From Flavonifractor sp. An10 (lineage in GTDB: Bacteria; Bacillota; Clostridia; Oscillospirales; Oscillospiraceae), in assembly GCF_002161215.1 (NCBI RefSeq), contig NZ_NFMB01000009.1, forward strand, positions 154,166 through 218,165: a DNA stretch of 64,000 bases, written 5' to 3'. Both the position numbers and the translations under genes were made by a program. The notes under the pieces were generated by a model. It had not been told where the DNA came from. It did no database searches and worked only from the letters and a program-made list of their open reading frames with translations. Positions 35,327 to 43,821 of the stretch are shown here, piece by piece (positions within the stretch are counted from its first letter, which is position 1; every line of letters starts with the position of its first letter).

Positions 35327-36598
35327 CTAAGCGTTGGGGTTCCACACCCGGCCAATGTCGGAGCGGAAGAACATGTCCTGGAAGTGGATGTGAGAGGCGG
35401 CGGCATAGGCCCCGTCGATGGCCGCGTTCAGCTCCGGCCCGGTGGCGGTGACCCCCAGCACCCGGCCGCCGCTGGTGAGGACGCTCCCGTTCTCACCCAG
35501 CCTGGTGCCCGCATGGAACACCACGGCGGATTGGCCGGCCTCCTCCAGCCCTGTAATGGGATATCCCTTTGCATAGCTGCCGGGGTATCCGCCGGAGGCC
35601 AGCACCAGACAGCAGGAGGCCCCGTCCTTCCAGCGCACGTCCACCTGATCCAGGGTGCCGTTCCGGCAGGCCAGGAAGATGTCCATCAGATCGCTGTCTA
35701 GCAGGGAGAGCACCGCCTGGCACTCCGGATCGCCGAAGCGGGCGTTATACTCCACCACCTTGGGGCCGTCGGGGGTGAGCATCAGGCCGAAGTAGATCAC
35801 CCCGTGGAAGGGGCGGCCCTCCGCCCTGAGGGCGGCCACGGTGGGCAGGAAGATCTCCTCCATGCACCGCTTTGCCACCTCGGGGGTGTAGTTGGGGGAG
35901 GGGGAGATGGCCCCCATGCCGCCGGTGTTGGGGCCCTGGTTGCCGTCAAAGGCCCGCTTGTGATCCTGGGAGGAGGGCATGGGCACCAGGTGCTCCCCGT
36001 CGCAGAAGGCCAGCACGGTGAGCTCCGGGCCAGTCATGCACTCCTCGATGACCACTCTGGCCCCGGCGTCGCCGAATTTGTGGCCGCTCATCATGGAGCG
36101 GACGGCGTCCTGGGCCTCGGCCACGGTCTGGGCCACGATGACCCCCTTGCCCAGAGCCAGACCGTCGGCCTTCACCACGATGGGGGCGCCCTGGGCCTCG
36201 ATATAGGTCAGGGCGGGCTCCAGCTCTGTAAAGGTCTGATACTTTGCGGTTGGGATGTGGTATTTCTCCATCAGACGCTTGGAGAAGCTCTTGCTGGCCT
36301 CGATGATGGCGGCGTCGGCCCGGGGGCCGAAGGCGGGAATGCCCGCCGCCTCCAGGGCGTCCACCATGCCCAGGGCCAGGGGGTCGTCGGGGGCCACCAC
36401 CACAAAGTCCACGCTGTTTTCACAGGCCCAGGCCACCATGGCGTCCACGTCGGTGGCGGGAATGTCCACGCACTGGGCCAGGGCGGCGATGCCGCCGTTG
36501 CCCGGCGCACAGGAAAGGTGATCCACTTTACTACTCTTGGACAGCGCCCAGGCGATGGCGTGCTCCCGCCCGCCGCCGCCCACGATCAAAACATGCAT
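35327..36598 (-). CDS. purD: phosphoribosylamine-glycine ligase
   Basis: This is a 423-residue ATP-grasp enzyme making GAR from phosphoribosylamine, glycine and ATP. The N-terminal MHVLIVGGGGREHAIAW, the glycine-rich PIVVKADGLALGKGV loop and VVEYNARFGDPECQ are diagnostic. It is the last gene of the minus-strand purine operon and lies 9 bases after the TraX-like gene. Confidence 0.96.
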   Translation of the reverse strand: MHVLIVGGGGREHAIAWALSKSSKVDHLSCAPGNGGIAALAQCVDIPATDVDAMVAWACENSVDFVVVAPDDPLALGMVDALEAAGIPAFGPRADAAIIEASKSFSKRLMEKYHIPTAKYQTFTELEPALTYIEAQGAPIVVKADGLALGKGVIVAQTVAEAQDAVRSMMSGHKFGDAGARVVIEECMTGPELTVLAFCDGEHLVPMPSSQDHKRAFDGNQGPNTGGMGAISPSPNYTPEVAKRCMEEIFLPTVAALRAEGRPFHGVIYFGLMLTPDGPKVVEYNARFGDPECQAVLSLLDSDLMDIFLACRNGTLDQVDVRWKDGASCCLVLASGGYPGSYAKGYPITGLEEAGQSAVVFHAGTRLGENGSVLTSGGRVLGVTATGPELNAAIDGAYAAASHIHFQDMFFRSDIGRVWNPNA

Positions 36599-36607
36599 GA
36601 CGACACC

Positions 36608-37381
36608 TCAATTCAGCGCCAGCCCCAGGGCCCACAGGCCCAGCAGGTGCGCGGGATAGAATACATAGAAGAACCACTTGTTCTGGAGGCCCAGCTGGCC
36701 CCGGTAGCAGGCCAGAGGCAGAAGGGAGATTTCTGCGCACAGTGCATAGAGGACGGCGGAGGGGACAGCCGCCGCCAGATAGTCCGCCACCAGCCGGGGC
36801 AGCAGGACAGGCAGGGAGAGGAAGCCCATCAGGGGGTTGTACACCAGATAGATCAGCGCCAGCCCCGCACCCAGGCAGAGCAGCAGCCGCTTCCGATCCT
36901 CGCCGCACAGGTAGAGCCCGAACACCAGCAGCACGGCGGGAAAGCCATAGTCGGTATTCAGCACCAGGGCCAGCACGCAGGCCCCAAGCAGGGGGAGGGC
37001 GGCCACAGTCACGCTGTACTCCGCTTTCACCAGCCGCTCGTAGCCGCAGATGGCGGCGGCGGCCAGGAAGAAGGTGAGGATCACGTTGCCGCCCCAGGTG
37101 CCGGTGGCCAGGGTGAAGGGCACCTGGGACACCAGGGCGAATACACCCAGCCGGATGAGATAGCGGTGGAAGAAGCGGGTGCGCCTGCACCCCTCGGCCA
37201 CGAAGTAGGCGAAGATGGGGAAGGCAAGCCGCCCCGCGCACCGGGGCAGGAGATCCAGGGCGGCGGGAAGGCCCAGCCCGGAGAAGAGCTGGGGGAACAC
37301 CACCCCCATGTGATCCAGCAGCATGCACAGGGCGGCCAGGTATTTCAGATCTGCCGCGGAAAGGGAAAGGGGACGTTTCAT
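36608..37381 (-). CDS. TraX-family membrane protein
   Basis: This is a 257-residue polytopic membrane protein. The opening SAADLKYLAALCMLLDHMGVVF and RLAFPIFAYFVAEGCRRTRFFHRYLIRL are the TraX signature (named for F-pilin acetylation, but common in Firmicutes chromosomes with unknown role). It probably belongs to the acyltransferase-3-like group. It sits between the AICAR transformylase and purD in the purine operon without an obvious link to purines. Confidence 0.85.
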   Translation of the reverse strand: MKRPLSLSAADLKYLAALCMLLDHMGVVFPQLFSGLGLPAALDLLPRCAGRLAFPIFAYFVAEGCRRTRFFHRYLIRLGVFALVSQVPFTLATGTWGGNVILTFFLAAAAICGYERLVKAEYSVTVAALPLLGACVLALVLNTDYGFPAVLLVFGLYLCGEDRKRLLLCLGAGLALIYLVYNPLMGFLSLPVLLPRLVADYLAAAVPSAVLYALCAEISLLPLACYRGQLGLQNKWFFYVFYPAHLLGLWALGLALN

Positions 37382-37399
37382 AGGGAAACCTCTCGACAG

Positions 37400-37471
37400 A
37401 TCCCCGCCGGAGGCCGGAGGGGGTATCGCGGCGAAGCCGCGTATCTAGGGGGAACTGGTTCCCCCTGGAAG
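37400..37471. repeat. multi-hairpin intergenic element, short copy E
   Basis: GAGGGGGTAT, then CGCGGC-GAA-GCCGCG, then GTATCTAGGGGGAAC-TG-GTTCCCCCTGGAA. It shares the connector order of copies A-C but has one fewer G in each run, compensated on both arms. It is followed by GGCGCAT...ATGCGCC (37471-37519), a likely terminator-like stem just downstream of the AICAR transformylase stop. Confidence 0.75.
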
Positions 37472-37522
37472 GCGCATATCTGAGCGAAGCGAAAGCCTTT
37501 CCGCAGAAAGGCGATGCGCCTT

Positions 37523-38695
37523 TTAATGGTGGAAAAGCCGCATCCCGGTGAAGGCCATGACGATGCCGTACTTGTTGCAGGTGGCGATCACATGGTCGTC
37601 CCGGATGGAGCCGCCGGGCTGGACGATGTAGCGCACGCCGCTCTTGCGGGCCCGCTCCACGTTGTCGCCGAAGGGGAAGAAGGCGTCGGAGCCCACGGTA
37701 ACGCCGGACTGGGTGGCGATCCACGCCTTTTTCTCCTCCAGGGTGAGCACCTCGGGCTTGACCTGGAAGGTGTTCTGCCACACGCCCTCGGCCAGCACGT
37801 CCTCGTACTCGTCGGAGATATACACGTCGATGGCGTTGTCCCGGTCGGGGCGGCGGATGCCGTCCACGAACTGGAGATCCAGCACCTTGGGGTGCTGCCG
37901 CAGCAGCCAGTTGTCCGCCTTGCTGCCCGCCAGGCGGGTGCAGTGGATGCGGCTCTGCTGGCCGGCGCCCACGCCGATGGCCTGGCCGTCCTTCACGTAG
38001 CAGACGGAGTTGGATTGGGTGTACTTCAGGGTGATGAGGGCCACCAGCATGTCCCGTTTGGCGTTGTCGGGCAGCTCCTTGTTGTCGGTGACGATGTTGT
38101 TCAGCAGAGACTCGTTGATGGCGAAGTTGTTGCGGCCCTGCTCAAAGGTGACGCCGAACACGTCCTTGTGCTCCACCTCCCGGGGCACATAATCCGGGTC
38201 GATCTGCACCACGTTGTAGCCGCCCTTGCGCTTGGTCTTCAGGATCTCCAGGGCCTCGTCGGTGTAGCCGGGGGCGATGACGCCGTCGGACACCTCCAGG
38301 GCCAGATAGCGGGCGGTGGCGGCGTCGCACACGTCGGACAGGGCGGCCCAGTCGCCGTAGGAGCACAGCCGGTCGGCCCCCCGGGCCCGCACATAGGCGC
38401 AGGCGATGGGGGAGAGCTCCATGCCCTCGGCGAAGTAGATTTTCTTCTCCACGTCGCTCAGGGGGGTGCCCACGGCGGCGCCGGCGGGGGAGACGTGCTT
38501 GAAGGACGCGGCGGCGGGCAGGCCGGTGGCCTCCTTCAGCTCCTTCACCAGCTGCCAGGAGTTGAGGGCGTCCAGGAAGTTGATATACCCCGGCTTGCCG
38601 TTGAGCACCTGGATGGGCAGCTCGCCCTCCTCCATGAAGATGCGGGCGGGCTTCTGGTTGGGGTTGCAGCCGTATTTCAGTTCCAGTTCTCTCAT
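37523..38695 (-). CDS. AICAR formyltransferase (stand-alone, not fused to IMP cyclohydrolase)
   Basis: This is a 390-residue enzyme for the penultimate purine step, AICAR plus formyl-THF to FAICAR. It starts MRELELKYGCNPNQKPARIF and contains AASFKHVSPAGAAVG and the C-terminal SDAFFPFGDNVERA blocks of the transformylase half of PurH, while the usual N-terminal cyclohydrolase domain is absent. The adjacent gene encodes a separate PurO-type cyclohydrolase. Start at 38695 with GGAGG. Confidence 0.93.
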   Translation of the reverse strand: MRELELKYGCNPNQKPARIFMEEGELPIQVLNGKPGYINFLDALNSWQLVKELKEATGLPAAASFKHVSPAGAAVGTPLSDVEKKIYFAEGMELSPIACAYVRARGADRLCSYGDWAALSDVCDAATARYLALEVSDGVIAPGYTDEALEILKTKRKGGYNVVQIDPDYVPREVEHKDVFGVTFEQGRNNFAINESLLNNIVTDNKELPDNAKRDMLVALITLKYTQSNSVCYVKDGQAIGVGAGQQSRIHCTRLAGSKADNWLLRQHPKVLDLQFVDGIRRPDRDNAIDVYISDEYEDVLAEGVWQNTFQVKPEVLTLEEKKAWIATQSGVTVGSDAFFPFGDNVERARKSGVRYIVQPGGSIRDDHVIATCNKYGIVMAFTGMRLFHH

Positions 38696-38715
38696 GCTCA
38701 AACCTCCGTCCAATC

Positions 38716-39423
38716 TCAGTTGTGCTTGTTCTTGATCACGCTCTCCCACTGGCCGCTCTTGCGGTCGATATAGCGGACAAAGAGGGAGACCTTGTTGTCC
38801 TCGTTCAGGCTGGCCCACAGCAGCTCGGCAAAGTCGGCGGCGGTGTCGCTGACGATGTCCACCTGCTCCGGCTCGCCCTGGAAGGAGGGGAGGGGATTGC
38901 CGTCCTCCATATAGGTGTGGAGGAAATGGCCCTGCCCGGCCAGGGGGGCCTCGTAGTCGAAGAAGTACCGGCGGCAGGAGGCGGGATTGCCGTCGGCGCT
39001 CTTGAGGATGGACAGGGTGTAGTCCCCGTTCTGCTGCACCAGGCCGGAGATGCGGGGGGTGTAGTTGGGCTTGTCCGGCTCGAAGGTGCGCTTGCGCAGG
39101 GCCTCCTCAAAGCTCTTGCCCGCGGCCAGCCCCTCCCGGATGGTGTCGGTCTGGTCGCCGTTGGTGACGATGGTGGAGGTGCCGAACACCCGCACGGGGG
39201 CGTAGATGATGAGGGAGGGATCGGTGAGCTTGGCGGGATCGTAGGCTTGGGTGCGGATGCCGTCGGGGGTCTCCACGAAGATCCGGTTGCGGGAGTTCTC
39301 GCTCCGGCCCATGATGAAGTAGGCGATGACCGACTTGCTCCCGTCGGGGGAGCTGCCCAGCACGATACCCCGGCCGGGATAGGGGTTGATGCGCAGCAGC
39401 GCGGTGAGATCCAGAGTTTTCAT
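38716..39423 (-). CDS. IMP cyclohydrolase, PurO-like
   Basis: This 235-residue protein resembles archaeal-type IMP cyclohydrolase (PurO), closing FAICAR to IMP. The LRINPYPGRGIVLGSSPDG opening, AYFIMGRSENSRNR and the C-terminal FVRYIDRKSGQWESVI fit this family. It lies between purN and the stand-alone AICAR transformylase, replacing the missing PurH N-terminal domain. AAAGGAG precedes the ATG. Confidence 0.9.
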   Translation of the reverse strand: MKTLDLTALLRINPYPGRGIVLGSSPDGSKSVIAYFIMGRSENSRNRIFVETPDGIRTQAYDPAKLTDPSLIIYAPVRVFGTSTIVTNGDQTDTIREGLAAGKSFEEALRKRTFEPDKPNYTPRISGLVQQNGDYTLSILKSADGNPASCRRYFFDYEAPLAGQGHFLHTYMEDGNPLPSFQGEPEQVDIVSDTAADFAELLWASLNEDNKVSLFVRYIDRKSGQWESVIKNKHN

Positions 39424-39435
39424 GCAAAGGCTCCT

Positions 39436-40077
39436 TTATTTGGATTCTTTGTCCTGCTTGATGTGAACCGTCCGACCCTCCACGGAGAGCCGGCCCTCAC
39501 AGAACAGGGAGACGGCCCGGGGGAGGATGCGCCACTCGGCCTGCTCCATCACCCGGCGCTGGAGAACCTCGGGGGTGTCCCCCTCCTGAATCTCCACCGC
39601 CTTCTGGAGGACGATGGGGCCGCCGTCGGGCTCCTCGTTGACAAAGTGGACGGTGGCGCCGGTGACCTTCACGCCGTAGGCCAGGGCGGCCTCGTGGACG
39701 TGGAGGCCGTAGTACCCCGCGCCGCAGAAGGAGGGGATCAGGGCGGGGTGGACGTTGAGGATGGCGTTGGGGTAGGCCGCCACCATCTCTTCGGTGAGGA
39801 TGTGCATGAAGCCGGCCAGCACCACCAGGCCGATGTCCAGCTCTTTCAGCTTGTCCACCAGGGCCAGGGTCATCTCCCGGTTGGAGGAAAACTCCTTCCG
39901 GGCCACCACATAGCCGGGTATGCCGGCCTTCTCCGCCCGCTCCAGGGCGTAGGCGCCGGGCTTGGAGGAGATCACGGCGGCGATGGCGCCGTTTTTCAGC
40001 TCGCCCCGGGCCTGGGCGTCAATCAGCGCCTGGAGGTTGGTGCCCCCGCCGGAGACCAGAACCGCAATTCGTACCAT
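39436..40077 (-). CDS. purN: phosphoribosylglycinamide formyltransferase
   Basis: This is a 213-residue formyl-THF-dependent GAR transformylase. N-terminal RIAVLVSGGGTNLQALIDA, catalytic NVHPALIPSF (N, H) and the D in EPDGGPIV are the PurN active-site elements. It is placed between purM and the purO-like gene. A 242-base gap holding hairpin element copy A separates it from purM. Confidence 0.95.
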   Translation of the reverse strand: MVRIAVLVSGGGTNLQALIDAQARGELKNGAIAAVISSKPGAYALERAEKAGIPGYVVARKEFSSNREMTLALVDKLKELDIGLVVLAGFMHILTEEMVAAYPNAILNVHPALIPSFCGAGYYGLHVHEAALAYGVKVTGATVHFVNEEPDGGPIVLQKAVEIQEGDTPEVLQRRVMEQAEWRILPRAVSLFCEGRLSVEGRTVHIKQDKESK

Positions 40078-40107
40078 AATTCACCTCTTTACGTGTGCGG
40101 GCTGTGG

Positions 40108-40318
40108 CAGCCTCGCAGCATTTGCCGCCGGCGGCGGCAAATTAAATTTTCAAGAAGTGCGGAGCAGGACATGTGCCTGCGGAGCACACCGATACTTGCT
40201 CCGCTACCGGCGGGCAACCACCCGCGCGGGCGCGGGTGAGGGGGGTATCGCGGTCATTGTGCCGCCCATAGGGCGGCGCGGTGACCGCGTATCTAGGGGG
40301 GACAAAGTCCCCCCTAGA
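40108..40318. repeat. multi-hairpin intergenic element, copy A
   Basis: The purM-purN gap holds a string of stems: TTTGCCGCC...GGCGGCAAA (40121-40141), GTGC-gga-GCAGG...CCTGC-gga-GCAC (40157-40187), TTGC...GCAA (about 40196-40218), ACCCGCGC...GCGCGGGT (40219-40236), connector GAGGGGGGTAT, CGCGGTCA...TGACCGCG with inner GCCGCCC-ATA-GGGCGGC, connector ATCTAGGGGGGAC-AAA-GTCCCCCCTAG. Connectors match copies B and C while stem sequences differ with pairing kept. Confidence 0.85.
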
Positions 40319-40319
40319 A

Positions 40320-41366
40320 CTATACCAATTCGACGCCGGCGTTGCCCTTGACCACGGTGCCGATGATGGAGGACTGCTCGCCCGCCCGGGCCAGCACGTC
40401 CAGGGCGTGGCCGATCTGATCCTTGGGGATGGCGATGACCAGGCCGATGCCCATGTTGAAGGTGTTGTACATATCCCGCTCCGGGATGTCGCCGGAGCGC
40501 TGGATGATCTCAAAGATGGGGGGCACGGGGAAGGAGTCCTTCTGGATGCGGGCGGTGAGGCCGGCCTTCATCATGCGGGGCACGTTCTCATACAGGCCGC
40601 CGCCGGTGATGTGGCTGATGGCCTTGACCTCCACGCCGTGCTGGCGCAGGCACTGGATGGATCTGACGTAGATGTGGGTGGGGCGCAGCAGCTCCTCCCC
40701 CAGGGTGCGGCCCAGCTCGGACACGTGGATGTCCAGGGCCTTGGGGTTGGAGTCGATGCCCAGCACCTTGCGCACCAGGGAGAAGCCGTTGGAGTGGACG
40801 CCGTTGGAGCTCAGGCCGATGAGCAGATCCCCCTCCTGGAGGGTGGAGCCGTCAATGATCTTCTCCTCGTCCACAATGCCCACGGAGAAGCCGGCCACGT
40901 CATACTCATTCTCCGGCATGAGGCCGGGGTGCTCGGCGGTCTCGCCGCCGATGAGGGCGCAGCCGGCCTGGCGGCAGCCCTCGGTGATGCCGGAGACGAT
41001 GTCGGCGATGTGCTCCGGGTGGTTCTTCCCGCAGGCGATGTAGTCCAGGAAGAAAAGGGGCACGGCGCCGCCGCAGATGATGTCGTTGACGCACATGGCC
41101 ACGCAGTCGATGCCGATGGTATCGTGCTTGTCCATCAGGAAGGCGATTTTCAGCTTGGTGCCCACGCCGTCGGTGCCGGACACCAGAACGGGCTTCTTCA
41201 TGCCCGCCACGTCGGGGGCAAACAGGCCGCCGAAGCCGCCCAGGGTGCCCAGGACGCCGGGGATATAGGTGGACTCCACCAGGGGCTTGATGCGGTTGAC
41301 CGACTCGTAGCCGGCGGTGACGTCCACGCCGGCGGCGGCGTAGGACTCGGAATGGGAGTTCTTCAT
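40320..41366 (-). CDS. purM: phosphoribosylformylglycinamidine cyclo-ligase
   Basis: This is a 348-residue AIR synthetase. SYAAAGVDVTAGYESVNRIK at the N-terminus, LVSGTDGVGTKLKIAF, and GGETAEHPGLM with the GLSSNGVHSNGFSLVR block are diagnostic. The start at 41366 has an AGGTTTTGC-type weak ribosome site. It is flanked on both sides by hairpin elements (copies A and B). Confidence 0.95.
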   Translation of the reverse strand: MKNSHSESYAAAGVDVTAGYESVNRIKPLVESTYIPGVLGTLGGFGGLFAPDVAGMKKPVLVSGTDGVGTKLKIAFLMDKHDTIGIDCVAMCVNDIICGGAVPLFFLDYIACGKNHPEHIADIVSGITEGCRQAGCALIGGETAEHPGLMPENEYDVAGFSVGIVDEEKIIDGSTLQEGDLLIGLSSNGVHSNGFSLVRKVLGIDSNPKALDIHVSELGRTLGEELLRPTHIYVRSIQCLRQHGVEVKAISHITGGGLYENVPRMMKAGLTARIQKDSFPVPPIFEIIQRSGDIPERDMYNTFNMGIGLVIAIPKDQIGHALDVLARAGEQSSIIGTVVKGNAGVELV

Positions 41367-41406
41367 CGCAAAACCTCCAAAAGAAATGAGGAAATGGTGC
41401 GCTGGG

Positions 41407-41625
41407 ATACAGGAAAAAGCCTCGCAGAGTTTTACCCGCTTTGCGGGTAAAAGAGATTCAAAGGAAGTCCGCAGGCGAATTCACTTCGCCGGAGGACACC
41501 ACTGCCCCTGGCCGCGGCGGCCAGGGCCACCCGCGCGGGCGCGGGTGAGGGGGGTATCAAAACCGCTGTGCCGCCATAGGCGGCGCGGCGGTTTTGTATC
41601 TAGGGGGGACGAAGTCCCCCCTGGA
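41407..41625. repeat. multi-hairpin intergenic element, copy B
   Basis: The purF-purM gap: GATACAGGAAAAAGCCTCG CAGAG, TTTTACCCGC-TTT-GCGGGTAAAA (41430-41452), GTCC-gca-GGCGAA...TTCGCC-gga-GGAC (41467-41497), CCCTGGCC...GGCCAGGG (41506-41526), ACCCGCGC-gg-GCGCGGGT (41529-41546), GAGGGGGGTAT (41547-41557), CAAAACCGC...GCGGTTTTG with inner GCCGCC-ATA-GGCGGC (41558-41596), TAGGGGGGAC-GAA-GTCCCCCC (41601-41621). Confidence 0.87.
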
Positions 41626-41629
41626 AGGA

Positions 41630-43051
41630 TCATTCTTTCCCAGTCCAGCAATAGGTGCAGATCTTGTCCCGGTCGATGCCGATGGCCTCCAGCAGGCCGT
41701 CCAGGGACTGGTAGCCCAGGGAGTCAAAGCCCAGCTTCTCGCAGATGGCCTTGAGCATGCACTGGCCCCGCTCCGTGGAGGAGTCGGCATACTCCTCCAG
41801 ATGGTTCTGGCCCTCGTCACCCTCCAGCTCCTGGATGGTGCGGCGGGCCAGCAGCTCCATGTCGGAGTTGCTGCGGGAGAAGTTCAGGTACTTGCAGCCG
41901 TACATGATGGGCGGGCAGGCCGAGCGCATGTGAACCTCCTCGGCGCCGGACTCATAGAGGAAGTCCACCGTGCCCTGGAGCTGGGTGCCCCGGACGATGG
42001 AGTCGTCCACGAAGAGGAGCTTCTTGCCCTCGATGAGCTCGGGCACGGGGATCTGCTTCATCTTGGCCACCTGGTCGCGGGCCTTCTGGTCGGCGGGCAT
42101 GAAGGAGCGGGGCCAGGTGGGGGTGTACTTGACGAAGGGGCGGGCGAAGGGCTTGCCGCTGCGGTTGGCATAGCCGATGGCGTGGGGCACGCCGGAGTCG
42201 GGCACGCCGGCCACATAGTCCACCTTGGGCATTTTACCCTTTTTCACCTCGTCCCGGGCCATGATCTCACCGTTGCGGTAGCGCATGACCTCCACGTTGA
42301 CCCCCTCGTAGTTGGAGTTGGGGTAACCGTAGTAAGTCCACAGGAAGGCGCAGATGCGCATCTTGTCCCCGGCGGGGGAGAGGGTCTCCCACCCTCCGGG
42401 GGTCACCTTGACGATCTCGCCGGGGCCCAGCTCATAGGCGTCGTGGTAGCCCAGCTTGTGGTAGGCAAAGGACTCAAAGGACACGCAGCAGCCGTCCTCG
42501 GTCTGGCCCACCAGCACGGGCAGGCGGCCCAGCCGATCCCGGGCGGCCACAATGGCGTCGGGGGTGAGGATCAGGATGGTGCAGGAGCCGTCGATCTCCG
42601 CCTGGGCTCGACGGATGCCGGATACCAGGTCGTCCTCCTGGTTGATGAGGGCGGCGGCCAGCTCGGTGGAGTTGACCTTGCCGGAGCTCATGGCCAGGAA
42701 CTGGTGGCCGTGGTCGGAGAAATAGCGCTCCACCAGCGCGTCGGCGTTGTTGATGATGCCCACGGTGGTGATGGCGTACAGCCCCAGGTGGGAGCGCACC
42801 AGCAGGGGCTGGGGGTCGGTGTCGCTGATGCAGCCGATGGCGGCACAGCCGTGGAACTCGGAGAGATCCTTGTCGAACTTGGTGCGGAAGGGGGTGTTCT
42901 CGATGTTGTGGATCTGCCGCTGGAAGCCGTCCTTTCTGTCGTAGACCGCCATGCCCGCCCGCTTGGTACCCAGGTGGGAGTGGTAGTCGGTGCCGAAGAA
43001 CACGTCCAGCACGCAGTCATGCCTGGAGATCGCGCCGAAAAATCCGCCCAT
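41630..43051 (-). CDS. purF: amidophosphoribosyltransferase-like protein lacking the N-terminal cysteine
   Basis: This 473-residue protein sits where PurF is expected and has both domains: an Ntn-type glutaminase (FFGTDYHSHLGTKRAGMAVYD) and the phosphoribosyltransferase with the PRPP loop VDDSIVRGTQLQGTVDFL. However it starts MGGFFGAISRHD, so the cysteine that becomes the N-terminal nucleophile (normally CGVFG) is replaced by glycine. There is no upstream start that would restore it. C-terminal ICTYCWTGKE keeps cysteines typical of iron-sulfur PurF. It may use free ammonia or a separate glutaminase. Its start lies 3 bases after purC. Confidence 0.88.
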   Translation of the reverse strand: MGGFFGAISRHDCVLDVFFGTDYHSHLGTKRAGMAVYDRKDGFQRQIHNIENTPFRTKFDKDLSEFHGCAAIGCISDTDPQPLLVRSHLGLYAITTVGIINNADALVERYFSDHGHQFLAMSSGKVNSTELAAALINQEDDLVSGIRRAQAEIDGSCTILILTPDAIVAARDRLGRLPVLVGQTEDGCCVSFESFAYHKLGYHDAYELGPGEIVKVTPGGWETLSPAGDKMRICAFLWTYYGYPNSNYEGVNVEVMRYRNGEIMARDEVKKGKMPKVDYVAGVPDSGVPHAIGYANRSGKPFARPFVKYTPTWPRSFMPADQKARDQVAKMKQIPVPELIEGKKLLFVDDSIVRGTQLQGTVDFLYESGAEEVHMRSACPPIMYGCKYLNFSRSNSDMELLARRTIQELEGDEGQNHLEEYADSSTERGQCMLKAICEKLGFDSLGYQSLDGLLEAIGIDRDKICTYCWTGKE

Positions 43052-43053
43052 GT

Positions 43054-43773
43054 TTATTTGTCCCCCATCAGGCGGCGCATGACCTCCTCATAGGCCTCCT
43101 CGGCGCCGCCCAGATCCCGGCGGAAGCGGTCTTTGTCCAGCTTCTCGTGGGTCTTCTCGTCCCACAGGCGGCAGGTGTCGGGGGAGATCTCGTCGGCCAG
43201 GACGATGGTGCCGTCGGCCGTCTTGCCGAACTCCAGCTTGAAGTCCACCAGATCGATACCGATCTCCTTCATGAAGCCGCGCAGCAGGTCATTGACCATC
43301 ATGGTGTACTTGCGGATGAGGGCGATCTCCTCCTTGGTGGCCAGCTTGAGGGCCAGGGCGTGGGAGGTGTTGAGCAGGGGGTCGCCCAGATCGTCGTTCT
43401 TATAGGAGAACTCGAAGGTGGGCTCGTCAAACACGATGCCCTCCTCCACGCCGTACCGCTTGGCGAAGGAGCCGGCGGAGATGTTGCGCACAATCACCTC
43501 CAGGGGCACGATGGACACCTTCTTCACCGCGGTCTCCCGGTCGCTGAGCTCCTCAATGTAGTGGGTGGGCACGCCCTTGGCCTCCAGGCGGCGCATCAGG
43601 TTGTTGGTCATGCGGTTGTTGATGGCGCCCTTGCCGGTGATGGTGCCCTTCTTCAGGCCGTTGAAGGCGGTGGCGTCGTCCTTGTAGGAGACGATGACCA
43701 CCTCGGGGTCGTCGGTGGCGTACACCTTCTTGGCCTTGCCCTCGTACAGCTGCTCTCTCTTTTCGTAAGCCAT
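43054..43773 (-). CDS. purC: SAICAR synthase
   Basis: This is a 239-residue phosphoribosylaminoimidazole-succinocarboxamide synthase. It starts [21 protein letters not shown] and contains [20 protein letters not shown] and [12 protein letters not shown], all diagnostic. The start at 43773 follows AGAGGAG; the frame extending to 43794 has no site. Between purE and purF in the operon. Confidence 0.96.
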   Translation of the reverse strand: MAYEKREQLYEGKAKKVYATDDPEVVIVSYKDDATAFNGLKKGTITGKGAINNRMTNNLMRRLEAKGVPTHYIEELSDRETAVKKVSIVPLEVIVRNISAGSFAKRYGVEEGIVFDEPTFEFSYKNDDLGDPLLNTSHALALKLATKEEIALIRKYTMMVNDLLRGFMKEIGIDLVDFKLEFGKTADGTIVLADEISPDTCRLWDEKTHEKLDKDRFRRDLGGAEEAYEEVMRRLMGDK

Positions 43774-43821
43774 GATACAAACTCCTCTATACACAAAAAT
43801 TTTTGATTCAGGGATTGGAAC

